In this document: one piece after another, positions 20,932 to 32,960 of the stretch
How positions within the stretch are numbered: position 1 is the stretch's first letter
Layout of the letters: each line of letters begins with the position of its first letter
NCBI GenBank assembly: GCA_023213395.1
Contig: CM041465.1
Span: forward strand, 135,849,741-135,913,740
Source: Cycas panzhihuaensis
Taxonomy: Eukaryota; Cycadophyta
Length of the DNA stretch: 64,000 nt
Reading direction: 5' to 3'
Position numbers and translations under genes: made by a program
Notes under the pieces: model-generated
What the model was told of the DNA's origin: nothing
The model's database searches: none
Seen by the model: only the letters and a program-made list of their open reading frames with translations

Positions 20932-21860
20932 ATGGCCCCTAAGATAAATCCAAGTTGGACTCAAGATCTCAATGATGTTGTCACATAACTTTGAGGAGAT
21001 ATATTACAAATCCAAAATGATTTCAATGAAATTTTTGAAGCAGTAATACTAGAGCTCATATCCATGAAATCTTTTAAGAAAGAAAAGATTGACCTTGATG
21101 ATACTACTCACATAGGTAGGGGTCACTTCGTTAAAGAAGATGAAGGTAATGATGGTAGGCACTTCTATTCGAACTTCCTTCCTAAGGTAGAAATCAAGAA
21201 GTTTAATGGCAGAGATGTACGTACTTAGATCACCCAAATGGAACAATACTTTTCTATTCATCAAGTTCCAGTAGATAAGAAGATCCCTCTTGCTTCTCTA
21301 CACATAGAAACTAAACCCTACCAATGGTACCAATGGTTTATGAAAATAATTGGTGGGCTTAGTTATCAATGGGAGGGTTTTGTTAAGGATCTTATAGCTT
21401 AATATGATAGTACCTTGGATCATGACCACTTTAACCAGTTAGCTAAAGTCAGATAAGAGGGGACTATTTCAGCTTATACAATAGAATACCAATGTCTCTC
21501 CACAAGGGTTAATGGTATTTATTAGAATAAATTACTTGAGTTGTATATTGGTGGGTTATGAGATGACATCAGATATGAGTTGAGACTCTTAAAACCTGAT
21601 AATATCTCTACAACTATCAATTTTGTTCAACATATTGAAGCAAAAAATAAGGTATCCCAACCCCTCCAACGAGCATTCCCAAAAAAGCAACCACACTTTC
21701 AGGTTCCTGGGGTGTGATGAATGACTTCCGAAGAGATGGATGAGAAACAATTGAAAGGGTTATATTTTCATTGTAACCAAAAGTGGAATAAAGACCATAA
21801 GTCTCTTGAATGATACTTATTCATAATTGAGGATGTCCAAGATGATAAACCAGTATAGGA
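20932..21860 (+). pseudogene. ChrD gag pseudogene
   Basis: The start ATG at 20932 (AATGGCCCCTAAG) is the first ATG after the leader that opens onto gag. The capsid region holds KKFNGRDVRT, YQWYQWFM, YDSTLDHDHFNQLAKV and TISAYTIEYQ (about 21190-21480), a retrotransposon gag signature. The zinc region near 21760-21810 reads LYFHCNQKWNKDHKSLE, a chromovirus-type knuckle that has lost at least one cysteine. Stops replace former CAA, CGA and TGG codons. Confidence 0.85.
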
Positions 21861-23880
21861 AGCTTCATTAAATCTAGAAAATAATGATTATGACCCACCT
21901 GAGGAGGAAGAAGAAGATACTGCTACTATATATGTGCATGCCCTAGCTAGAATTGCAGCCCCTCAAACACTCAAACATATTGGGTATATTAAAAAAAGGA
22001 AGGTGGTTATCCTTATAGATTCTGGGAACACCTATAATTTCATTAATTGAAAACTTGTTGAAGAACTCAACTATTTTCCATATCTTGTCAAAAAATTATA
22101 GGTTATGGTGGCTAATGGAGGGACACATTTGTGGGGGGAAATATCAAAATATCAAGTTCCAAATAGGTGACTATCACCTCTCCACTTCTATATATACCAT
22201 TCCCATTAGAGGAGTTGATGTTGTATTAGGGATATAATGGCTCAAACCACTAGGGACCATTCAACTAAATATGTAAGAGCTCTTCATCTGATTTACTTTT
22301 GAAGGAATTAACTATCAATTGAATGGGATCATTCCTCCTCCAACCCAAATCATTAGTTCATACCATATATAGAGGCTTATTAAAAAGGATGGTATAGGAA
22401 TTATTACCAAATGTTATGCTCTAGAAGGTTAAGAACTTCTAATAGAAGGGGACATTCTCCAAGATGATGGTATACCAAATGACTTAAAATTTATACTTCA
22501 CCACCACAACAAGGTCTTTCGGGATATTCCTCAAGGTCTTCCCCCAGTACGTGACCAAGATCATAGCATTAACCTGGTAGATAGAAGTAATCCTCTTTGT
22601 ATTTGACCATACCGGTATCCCTATCAGCAAAAGAAATAAATTAAAGGACTAGTTCAAGAACTCCTTAATGCTGGTACTATTAAGGAAAGTAAAAACACTT
22701 TTTCTACCCTGGTGATTTCAGTAAGAAAAAAGGATGGCTCATTTTGCATGTGTGTAGACTATTGTGAGCTTAATAAAATAACCATCAAGGATAAATTTCC
22801 TATACCAGCCATTGATGAACTCTTGGATGAACTCCACGGAGTAATATTCTTCAGATCATTGGACTTGTAGTTAGGATACCATCAAATTAGGATCAATACA
22901 GAGGATGTTCATAAAATTATATTTCGTATAGATGAAGGACATTATAAATTTTTAGGCATGCCATTTGGCTTGACTAATTCCCCATCCACCTTTCAAAGAC
23001 TCCTGAACAAGCTCTTTCAGCCTTACTTAAGGAAGTTCATGTTAGTCTTTTTTGATGATATTCTAATCTTTAGTTGTACATAGGAAGACCATCTTTAGCA
23101 TGTTGATAAGGCATTACAGGTGCTTATAGATAACCAACTTTATACAAATAAATCAAAATGTCAATTTGGGAAAATAGAAATAGAATATTTGGGCTATATT
23201 ATCTCTTAATAAGGAGTCAAGGTGAATTCTAAGAAAATTATAGTTATCATGAACTGACCTAAACCTAAAAACATCAAGGGCCTTTGTGGATTTTTAGGAA
23301 TCACAAGATATTATCAAAAGTTTATTTAGGGCTATGCAAGGATTGCTTTCTCTTTAATCAACTTGTTAAAAAAGAATCACTTTCATTGGAATGATATAGC
23401 CTCTAAAGCATTTGAACACCTAAAGGTGGATTTAACTACTATACCAATCCTTGTAACACCAAACTTTACAAAGACCTTCACTATTGAATGTGATGCATTG
23501 GGGCAAGGCATTGGAGCAGCCTTAACATAAGAGGGGAAACCTTTGGCCTTTGAAAGTCATCAATTTTCACCCAATGAACACGTCAAATCCACCTATGAGA
23601 AAGAGATATTGGCAATTCTCCATGCGGTTAGGAAATGATAACAATATTTATTGGAAACACATTTTCAAATTAAAACAAACGATGACAGCTTAAAATATTT
23701 CCTATCTCAAAGGATAGCATCTGAGGAACAATAAAAATGGGTCACCAAAATACAAGCTTTTGAACTTAAAATCATATATAAAAAAGGAAAGGATAATATA
23801 GTTGTTGATGCTTTATCTCATAAGGAAGAAGGCTCTACATTATATTCTATCACCATAGTCAATCCCTCTTAGATAGCGGT
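21861..23880 (+). pseudogene. ChrD protease, RT and RNase H pseudogene
   Basis: The protease shows LIDSGNTYNFI near 22015 (DSG triad) and a GVDVVLGI motif near 22212. RT runs from the DIPQGLPP motif near 22520 through VRKKDGSFCMCVDY near 22725, [32 protein letters not shown] and the catalytic FFDDILIF near 23050. RNase H spans about 23460-23820 (IECDALGQGIGAAL, then YEKEILAIL, then KGKDNIVVDALS). At least fifteen stops are present, nearly all explainable as C-to-T or G-to-A changes. Confidence 0.9.
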
Positions 23881-24029
23881 CGCCAAGCAAGAATGAGATC
23901 AGGATCCCTTTACAAAGCAGATCATTCAAGACCTTCAAGCTAGAATAGGGCATTCAACCCATTATACATGGTCTGCAAATATTCTCTGGTACAAGAATTA
24001 AATATATATATATATGTACCCTCACTCTA

Positions 24030-24860
24030 GCCTCAAGGAGCAAATTTTACATGATGTGCATGCCTCTCTAATAACAGGTCACTCAGGGTTCCTACGAACA
24101 TACCACCACTTGAAACAATCTTTCTTTTGAAAGGGACAAAAAGGAGATGTAAAGAGATATGTTTCCCCATATGAAATTTATTAATGACATAAGATAGAAG
24201 TAGTCAAGTCTCTAGGATTGTTGTAATCCCTTCCCATACTAAATCAATGATGGGAAGAAATTTCTATGGACTTCATCGTGGGTTTGCCCAAGTCCGAAGG
24301 AAAAATGCTATATTCGTGGTTATTGATATGCTAACTAAATATGCTCATTTTTATGGCATTCAAGCCATGTACAAGGCAAATAAAATTGTTGAGATCTTTT
24401 TAAAGGATATACACAAGTTATATGGCATGCCCAAATGCATAGTCAGTGATCGAGACCCCAAGTTTACCAGTAACTTCTGGACATAACTCTTCCATCTACT
24501 TGGTACTAAACTGATAATGAGCTCATCCTACCATCCACAAATTGATGGTGAAACTGATGTGGTTAATAAGTGCCTTGAAGGACACCTTTGTTATTATGCT
24601 TTAGATAAGTAGGGTAAGTGGTATCATTAGCTTCCTTTACCATAATGGTGGTATAATACAACCTATTATGCATCAGTAGGAATGACTCTGTTCCAAATAT
24701 TATATGGCTATGAACCACCCACACTTAGGAACTATGCCATAATTAGTTCTAAGGTTCCAGCAATCAAGGACCACATCCAACAAATAACATAGATTCTTAA
24801 TCTTCTCAAGGCAAATTTGAACCTTACATAAAATAGGATGAAATAATAGGCAGATAAAGG
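24030..24860 (+). pseudogene. ChrD integrase pseudogene
   Basis: An HHCC-like N-terminus is partly readable (HASLITGHSGFLRTY near 24060). The core holds ISMDFIVGL-type sequence near 24255, the open piece 24247-24486 with VVIDMLTKYAHF and IVSDRDPKFTSNFW, then SYHPQIDGETDVVNK near 24520-24570. The usual catalytic Glu of the last motif (GQTEVVN) is Asp here. LFQILYGYEPP near 24690 marks the core end. Confidence 0.88.
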
Positions 24861-25151
24861 GTGAAGTGAACGAGCATTTCAACCAAGTGATTGGGTATAC
24901 TTACAGTTATAATTGTACAAGTAGGCATCTCTCAAATGGGATGGGTAACATAAATTACAATCTTGATTTTATGGGCCTTACAAAATTCTCAAGAAGATTG
25001 ATGAAGTTGCATATGCCTTGGACTTACCACCACTATCAAGGATCCATAATGTCTTTCATGTTTCATGTCTCAAAACGGTAATTGGGTAATAAGTATAAGT
25101 TCAAATGGGATTACCTATCTTAAATGAGGAGGGGCAACTCCAACTCATTCC

Positions 25152-25300
25152 AAAATGTGTCATTGACCGAAGAATTTGACATCTATGATCTAAGCAAATC
25201 ATTGAGTATTTCATCTAATGGAAACAACTTTAGCAAGAAGATGCAACCTGGGAGAATGAGCAATTTATCTCAGAGCACCCTGAGATCACTAAGCTTTGAG
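25152..25300 (+). pseudogene. ChrD chromodomain remnant at the integrase C-terminus
   Basis: One frame reads PKCVIDRRI, then EYFI.WKQL and QEDATWENEQFISEHPEI. This is the fold signature of retrotransposon chromodomains (hydrophobic, W-K, then ATWE and HP motifs). Upstream, [13 protein letters not shown] is the conserved chromovirus motif before the domain. Chromodomains direct integration to chromatin marks; this one has four stops. Confidence 0.82.
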
Positions 25301-25312
25301 GGAAAAGTTTTT

Positions 25313-25710
25313 TAAGGGGGGGACTTTGTTAGGGATCCAACCCCTAACTTACCTTCTCTTATATTATCTTATATCTTCTACTTCTTCTCTGTCTTATATC
25401 TTCTATTTCTTCTACTTCTTCCCTTTTCTTAATATCCCACATGTATAAGTAGAAGATTGTGTAGTGGTCATTGAGCATTATATATATTCATGTAATATTC
25501 CACATTCATAAGGAGGAGGTTGTGTAGTGAACATAGAACCATATATATATATTTATGTAATCCTTAGAGTAGGGCATCTTAAATATTATTATTATTGCAT
25601 GAAATTGGGAGGTTACCCCCTCGAAGGGTATCATAATACAAATGCTCTTTTTGGAGTTATTTGCTTATTATATTGGTGTGAAATTATCATTAAGAAGTGG
25701 TATCTTAACA
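25313..25710 (+). repeat. ChrD polypurine tract and 3' LTR
   Basis: The tract AAGGGGGGGA lies just before TGTTAGGGATCC (LTR 25327-25710, 384 bp), which ends TATCTTAACA. It is 28 bp longer than the 5' LTR, owing to extra CTTATAT and ATTTATGTA units. Confidence 0.9.
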
Positions 25711-25715
25711 TATAT

Positions 25716-25834
25716 CAAGTAATCAATCCATTGTAGCATAAACATAATAATCTTTATATTCAATCTATCTTTGAGAGAGTGTTACAAAATATTCAGTAAG
25801 GAGGTGGTGTTGATGAACACCAAGGCTTACAATC
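25716..25834 (-). repeat. CopC 3' LTR, piece 2
   Basis: It aligns with 52257 to about 52390 (CAAGTAATCAATC ... GGTGAACACCAGGGTTTACAA). It ends in CAATC, the left target copy of Tat-B; the right copy at 48704-48708 is CAACC. Confidence 0.9.
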
Positions 25835-28821
25835 TATTTTCTGGCTACCAGGAATGGACACAGACGAGTTAACTTAGGTAGGTATAGGTACGCTTCTATC
25901 CCTCACCTCTATGAGTTCTACTAGAGGTGGATTGAAGCATTTTTATATTACATGACTGCCTAGTTCATTGAGTGATCACTATGCATCCACTACTTGATCA
26001 TGCTGCATTATACCATTTTAGCCTATGACGATCTAGGGATACATATCCCATGGTGACCCACAACCCCCCTTTATGTCTCCACAGTGTCCCCAAGTACCTT
26101 TGGGCCTCCGTAGCCCAGCCTCATCACCTATGGATGCGTCATGACCCTTAGCACCTCGCCTAGGCCTCGTTGGCATTTTCCACCTATTTATCAACTTTTC
26201 TTGGGAATATTTTACCTTTAGTACCTGTTTGTTATAGGCTTTCCTAAGCCCCACAGCCCTTTCCTGCCACTTAGATAGAGTGGCATGCCCCTTAGGGCCA
26301 AAGTACCCTCTCTTTTGGGATCCTAACCTTCTCTTTCTTTTATTTTTGCTGATGTTCTTTCACACTGCAATAAAGATTGCAGTACCACTATAAACTTTGT
26401 GGTACCATAAAGTTTACCGCAGTGCGACTATTACATTTTATTTTTTAAATCTATAGTGGCTAATTTTACATTTATTATGAAATTTCCATGTGACAGAGAT
26501 GTATTCCCAGCCAAAGCTGAACCCTAATCACTCGATTGAGATAGGGTTGAGTATAAAAACCCAAAAACAACATCATTTTAGCCTCTTCTGACTCTCTTTC
26601 ACTCAACTCTCCTAGCACTTCTTCACAAAAATGCCCTCCAACAAGGATAGAGCCTGCTACACCAGTGTCTTAACCTACCATCAGTCTCCTGTAGCTCCAA
26701 ATATATTGTTACAGGCCTACAACATGGCCAACAAAGGGAAGGACACACTCCAAGTGCTTCATCAAGTCCAAATCCACTCTCTTCACTCCAATCTCCTACC
26801 GACTTGTTGCTCTTTTGTGGTTTCACTTGTAAACCCTGTAGGGTTGGTCTCTCTCCCCTATTTTACTAGTAGATCTGCCTCTAATCTACCCATAACAGGT
26901 ATTCCTAAGCCAATGTTTTGTCCTTCTTTTGCTTTAAGCAATATAAACATCATTTGTTAGCACTTTTATAGTATTTTTCCTTTAGCTTTTATTATAAGCA
27001 AGAGGCAAACCCTCTCTGTCTTGCTTATCTCTTTTTTTTCTCTTAGCTCTTTCCTAGTTGTTGCAAAGGGGCGGCGAAGAACAGATCTTTATAGAGAGTG
27101 AAAGAAGAAAAGGTAGGGTTATGTACCTAGCAGGCTTTCTCCTCAAGGGCAACCCCCTTCTCTCCTCATCTCTTCTTCCTCTATGCTTTCCTTGAGCTCC
27201 CAAAAGGGCATTGGAAAGAAGACCACTACTAGCAGCAATGTAGGTAGCCCCTTACTATGCCTGTGATCAACTTCATATGTCCTACATGAGGGGATTCCAG
27301 CCCTATATTCTGTAGCTTCTTGTGCCTTCTAGCTTAACCCTATCAAGGTTGTAGTAGTTGCACATTACAACTTTTGCAACATTGACAACATTAGCAACAT
27401 TTTCTTTCATTTTCCCACTTGTATCTCAAGGGTTTATTGCATTCACCTTACCTCATCTTCTCTGGTACTTAGACATCATGGAGCACATCTAATCTAGAGG
27501 GTTAGCCATTCTGAGGCTATTCATCCTCCTTCTCTCTTTACCCTCCTTTTCCCATGTTGTTTACTAAATGATATAAAAGGAACGAGAAGTAATGTTGTGG
27601 TGAGGGACATTCCTTTTAGCTAAAAATCGTGAGTCCTATTATTAGTTGTGTTGTGTGTCTATCCCATGTATACTTAGCATCCCTTGGGAAAGGGTAAACT
27701 TGGTTTGATTTGCAGGTCACCTTGTTACGCATGGAAAGTGAAGGGGAACCCTTCCTTTCTGTGCTAGTGCCATCATGCACCATCTATGGTTGGAGAAAGA
27801 CAAGTATGACAAGTGTAACAAGGACAACGCTGCTTCAACTATCATATTCCAAGTATGCCTTGGGCTTTCCCTATTTCCATTTCTTCCCTCTCTTTTTCCC
27901 CCTTCACCTATATATTATTTTGAGAAAGGAAAAGAAGAAGAACTAGTTTTGGTCATTTATTATTAACAAGTTTGCTCGCTTTCATAGGAAAGTGCATGTA
28001 GTAAGAATCATGCATATTTGCATGCTCATCTTATTACATTGCTTAGTAAGCTTACATCTTTTGCATATGCTTTGCATCATATAGCTGCCATTTGTATCCT
28101 TCCTTTCTTTTATGCTTTTGCATTCAAAAGGTAAAGAGAGTAAGGGCATACATGTGAATAAACGAGAGTTAGTCTTGCATTATCTTATTGCTTTGAAAAG
28201 TTACCACTTTATATATAAGGATACACCATGATATACACTATACTATTTTTTTTTGTAACTACCAAACACAAACATTGAGATGTTCCTTATTTGATCCTTA
28301 TTCCTAAGATCTTCTTAGGTCTAGCACCTTGAGGGTGCCCCACTTCTAAGGCTACTTTCTTGGTCCTCCCTACTCAGTTTGATCAAACCATTTAGGTATT
28401 GCCCTTTAGGCCGATACCTAACCCATGAGATTAGCCCTCTTCTTCACCTCCTGCATGCATATTCTTCCCTTCTCCTCTACTAAAGTCGTTCCATATATAC
28501 TCCCTCTTTACGTGAGGAGCCATTCCCTCGCTCTCTCTCTCTCCTCTTTCCTTCATCCATCCAAGGATAAGAGGGACTCTTGTGAGGTTAATTGGAAAGC
28601 CGAGGATATCCCTCACTTGCTTATTACTTTAAACCAAAGTAGAGTCACCTCGAAGGAGTTCACGCACCATTTGCGAGTCCCGAACCTATGTTCTGATGCA
28701 CGAATGCCCTTTGTGGGTGTTACTTTCACTTATTGTCATATGTTTCTTGCCACCACAATTTGATAGTTCGAATTGACCTCATCCAAGCGTAGCTACCCCC
28801 CCCTCTGAAGGTGTGATTCCA
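25835..28821 (+). repeat. Tat-B 5' LTR (2987 bp)
   Basis: The start TATTTTCTGGCTACC corresponds to TGTTTCCTGGCTAC in the 3' copy, so the TG has become TA. It ends GGTGTGATTCCA. It contains the U3 palindrome, a TATA box and pyrimidine-rich R/U5 sequence. No conserved ORF was found. Confidence 0.92.
26372..26558 (+). promoter_or_regulatory. Tat-B 5' LTR promoter: palindromes and TATA box
   Basis: A half motif (AAAGATTGC+AGTACC, 26372) and a full palindrome (26392-26415; AAACTTTGT, GGTACC, ATAAAGTTT) are 20 bp apart. TATAAAA (26552-26558) begins 137 bp after the palindrome, in the context GAGTATAAAAACCC. Transcription probably starts near 26585. Confidence 0.65.
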
Positions 28822-28822
28822 C

Positions 28823-28842
28823 TGGCAACCATATTGGGGACC
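28823..28842 (+). promoter_or_regulatory. Tat-B primer binding site
   Basis: TGGCAACCATATTGGGGACC starts 1 bp after the LTR. The TGGC start and GGGGA core resemble Tat-lineage sites complementary to tRNA-Arg or tRNA-Asp, with C-to-T decay. Which tRNA was used cannot be decided by eye. Confidence 0.65.
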
Positions 28843-30150
28843 TCTAGTAAGGGATTAATCCTCTTTCCCTTCTTGTTGGTGCTACTACCTTCCTGGTAGC
28901 TCTCTTCAATTTGTTGGGTAGCTCCCAATGCTCACACCCCATTATACCTCTTGCTCCTTCTTCCAACTAATGAGAAGAACTTGTATGTCATGATTCTCAC
29001 ATTGCTTGCGAGGCCTCCCTCCTTTGTTGGGAGACCCATCTTATCACTCCCTTCCCTCGTCAGATTTCGATTCGACTATAGAGGGATTTCTCTCAGATTG
29101 GGCATATCATACCTATGTATCTGAATCACATGAGATTTATACCTCTTTCTAAGGGCCCACCCAAGAGGGTGAGGACCATGTCTTTTATTTAGGTGACCAA
29201 GAACACCCACAAGTTCACCACCTCTCTACTAATGAAGTAGAGGTCTATTCTCCTTTAGAGTTCCACCACCTTGGTGGTGATTCTCATGAGGATCGCCCTG
29301 TGGGGTCCACCTCATATGAGGTTCCTTCTACCTCTTATGATCAAGTAGATACTCCTCATATGGATGTTGTCGAAGCCTTTAGCCAATGCTTCCAAGTCAC
29401 TTGCCTCTAACCACATCCCAAGTGGTTCAAGAACATCTCATAAAGCATTTTACTTCCATCTTCTACATCCACCTTATCTCATCCACCCCATCTAACTTCT
29501 CTACCTATGATGAGTTTACCTTTTGTCCCATCTTCCTCTCCTCATGGCCCATGCTCTTTGAGGTCCACCCAAGGCATGCCCTATTTCCAACTTAGGTTGA
29601 GCATGCCTCCTTCTAGTCAAACGACTACACCTCTGCCAACTATAGTTTATCCGCCGCCTATTAGATCTAAGGGACCCATATGCATCCCTACTTCTAGCCA
29701 TGTGGGGCCCACCCCCACATACTCTTAAGTCTAGCCTAGAGATTCTTCCCTTTACGTACCTTTACGCTACACCTCTTAATTATGGGGGCACGATAAGGGA
29801 AACTCCCTCACAGCTTATGGGGTGGACCCTTTGCACCCATATGGGGTCACACCACCCATGGGTGGCCCATATGGGTAAGACCCAATTTCAAACCCATCAT
29901 TTCCATCCTCCTACATCACACCTTATGTTGCACCTTTGCAAGGAGGGGAGGGATGGGTCCATCACCCCCATGTGCTCCTACGTATATTTCTTCGAATGTG
30001 GGACTAGTGTCTTCTCACCCAACAAGAGGAGGCCAATATCCCCTTTCGAATCAAACTCCCTAAGGAGGGTTTGGGCAACCTTGTCCACCTCCTCTTCTAT
30101 CTCTCATCAATCATATGGTCCAGTCAAGGGAATTCCCCTTTATGGACTAT
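28843..30150 (+). other. Tat-B leader and N-terminal gag-like stretch
   Basis: Mostly noncoding in appearance, although about 29000-29400 gives a long acidic frame (SDFDSTIEGFLSDWAYHTY and later EEGEDHVF-like, EVEVYSPLEF) that may be a degraded gag N-terminus. The rest is Ser/Pro/His-rich in all + frames with no domain. No match to Tat-A is possible because that copy is truncated. Confidence 0.5.
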
Positions 30151-31090
30151 AGATCGATACCCCCATCTATTGAGGCACTAAGGACTAATTTACTACTTCA
30201 CCCTCTTGAGGTTCTTAAATTTGATAGGACCTCATCATAAGATCCAATGGAGCATGTATGTAGCTTTTGTATGGCATGCATTGATTATTGGGCCTATGAC
30301 CATATCCTTATGAAACTCTTCCCACAATCCCTCCAAGGCGATGCCCTTAAGTGGTTCTATTGCCTACCAGCACATTTTATCTTTTCATTCCAACAACTTG
30401 TGGATGAATTCATCAACTATTTTGACGTAGCTTATCCTTTTGAGAACAGAATGAAAGCCCTCTTGTCTCTCAAACAAGGTCACAATGAGATGAACCATGA
30501 CTTTATGAGATACTTTCATGGCCTTCTTCACTCCACAAAGGCAACTCTACCTAAAGAGCTAAAGAAGGACCTTTTTATTAATGCTCTTCACCTAGAAATC
30601 CACGTTGAAGTCCTCAAACTTGGGGCAACGATGTGTGATTTTGCTATAGCCAAGTGCTTGGTGCTTAAGGCCATCGAGATCCAAGTGGGTCTCAAGAAGC
30701 CTCTCAAGCCCTCACAACGACGTGAGGTACCTCCAACACCTTGAGAGACTAAAATCCAATAGTCTGTGAGGTCTTCTTCCCATCTAACTAAGAATACTTT
30801 AGATCCTCTTACTTCTGCTATATATTCATTCAAACGTACCATGAAGGAGCTCCAACTCTAAGCCCCTTCATCCCCCACCTCTCATAAGCTAGTTCATTAG
30901 GCCTCTCAAGTCGTTCCCCCTACAGGTGGTAGCACCCCGTCTTCTCAAACGAGGAAGCCTGATTCCTCCCTAGAGAAGAGATGGCATTCTATCCATGGGG
31001 AATGTTTCCATGAAGATTCACAATACTGGGCCTAACACCCTAGAGCTGCTCCACCACATGATTTTTCTCCTAAATGAGCATCTAGTCCAA
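30151..31090 (+). pseudogene. Tat-B gag
   Basis: The open core 30247-30744 (165 codons) is a typical gypsy gag: WAYDHILMKLFPQSLQGDAL, then WFYCLPAHFIFSFQQL, then FINYFDVAY and a RMKALLSLKQGHNE block, matching the retrotransposon gag pattern. A following zinc-like segment near 30980-31030 (WHSIHGECFHEDSQYW) resembles the C..H..H..C knuckle of Tat elements with altered ligands. Stops begin at 30742. The ORF probably started upstream of 30247 (LRTNLLLHPLEVLKFD near 30180), joined through one stop. Confidence 0.83.
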
Positions 31091-32960
31091 ACCTAGACCA
31101 ACCCATCCATAAGGATCCTTTTCCCAAATATGGGGAACGTGATTGTAATAACCAACAAAAGGGTAGCTAAAATAGGAGAAGGTCCCCAAACCCTTGCCTT
31201 TCACAAAAGAAAGGGAAGGGTGCAAGTAACTTGTATTCTTCTTTTGGGTCTCTCGACCATCACACTCCTTCACCCTCTCAATCTTGAAATAAAGGAAAGA
31301 GAGTCATTTCGATGCTCGAGACCACCCCATTGTACACCTTAACCTAGTCTCAAGTAGCTAAAGAGGCAAACGACACCTCTTCTTCCACACCTCACCTCAA
31401 TTCCTTTTCGGAAGTCCCTCTTTTGGAAGTCCCCACACTCCCCAAGACCATTCATATGTGCCTTGGTCACTATGACTTTTGAAGAGCTCTTCCCCAACCT
31501 ATTGTGAAGGGGAAGCCCTTATTTATTATTGATGAGCTTCACACTGTGGCCATATGGATGTCCATAATGGATGTCTTGAGGAGCTACCCTGAATAACATA
31601 TACTTCTCTTGAAAGCCTTGGGATTGGGTGATGTGATTATTCATGCCTTGGGCATCACCTCAAGTTGTGAACCTGTTATCTCTTTCAATCTCAAGGACCT
31701 TCCCCCAACCAGTGAAAGGGAATGCCAATGGTACTATCCCTTCAACATAACTTTTGACACTCCCGACTGCACTCTCTGAAGAACTGTTATGGATAATAGT
31801 TCTTTCACCAATGCCATACCCTTGTGTGTCATGCAAGAGTTTGGCATATCAGCCTTGGAGTCAGTTCTATGGTGGTATCAAGGCTACGATGGTAGCGAAA
31901 AGACACCCTTGGGATCAATGTCCATCCCCCTTACTCTCAAGGACAAGATTGTCCTCACTACCTTTGTAGTTCTCGATGTCAACGTTGACTACAACCTTTT
32001 ATTGGGATGCCCATGGCTTGACCAAATATGAGCCACGTGTTTATCTCATTGGGGACAACTTAAATTCGTCCATGAAGGACAAATGAGGGTTGTCTCTTGG
32101 GAGCCTCCTCCCACCAAGCAATCTTGCCAACCCCGTCAAGCAGCTCGTGATAAGGCCAAAGGCAACAAGGGCCCTTCTGCCCTAGCTTTCGCTTACTTCA
32201 TAGACATCCCTACTTCACCCCTTTTAGAAGAAGGTCCTTCATCTTCCTCCTCCAATCTTATATGCTTTGCCTCTATTAGTGTAGGGAGCTATGGGTACCT
32301 TATTGTCCTCAATGACGACAATTCTGATGGTGAGGATGAGGATTTTCCTCATCCCATATCCCTCCTAAATACTAGTAGGGAGTGCTATCTTTGTTTTATG
32401 TACCCACCTAAAACCCCTTCCTTAAAGGAAACCTATTTCCCTCTCAGGTCATATGTTCTTACTCTTGCTTACTATATGACCCCTAGAATCACTTTTTCTT
32501 CCACCTTATTGCCTCTCCCTAGCAATGACATGGAGCAACCTCTCATTATCCTCCACGAGGGGTCTCTTTTTTACTCTTCCGAAAAGTCTCTCGAGTATGT
32601 AGAGTGGTGGATAGACTGTTATAGCCTCGCTACTCCTTGTCTTCTCGAAGTGTGGTTATCCATGGGATAGACTATTTCAAGGATGACGAGCCCTTACTAG
32701 AGCATCTAGCGGGCCCTGTACCCAATTTCCCTTTTGGTCACCATAGGCTTGGTCACTAGAAGGTTTTAGCTATTGGGTCATCTCTTATCGACCCAAGTCT
32801 ATCTCTTATTCTGCCCCCTCTTATTGACTGAGCCCCCTTCACTACGAGGAAGGGAATGTTATATGCATGGGGGAAACCAAGGACATAGTCCTTGCCCTAA
32901 GTAAGGTCATAAAGGTGGGAGTAGAATGTTCTCCTGATGAAATGAAGGAATACACCCTTT
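31091..32960 (+). pseudogene. Tat-B protease and acidic linker
   Basis: Protease lies at about 31440-32040. The active-site motif is VMDNSSFTNAIP near 31785 (the sister copy has DNGSS), and the second conserved motif YNLLLGCPWLDQI is near 31995. A 590-bp open piece (32083-32670) is a Ser/Asp-rich linker with LNDDNSDGEDEDF near 32310. It leads into DVFTWDYSDMKGID near 32980, the pre-RT motif. The linker aligns with Tat-A 7892-8796. Confidence 0.78.

Larger units (their letters stand above)
19632..25710 (+). mobile_element. ChrD: chromovirus-like Ty3/gypsy element, 6079 bp
   Basis: This is a complete but dead element. It has LTRs 19632-19987 and 25327-25710, an initiator-Met-type primer site, gag, protease, RT, RNase H, integrase and a C-terminal chromodomain remnant, followed by a polypurine tract. 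The perfect 5-bp target duplication TATAT lies at 19627-19631 and 25711-25715. Short LTRs plus a chromodomain suggest a Reina-like or related chromovirus; the clade is inferred. Confidence 0.93.

Noticed and set aside
29386-30152. Several overlapping + strand ORFs in the Tat-B leader
   Set aside because: Ser/Pro/His-rich in all frames, reflecting base composition; only the segment near 29000-29400 may be a gag N-terminus, and this cannot be shown without another copy.
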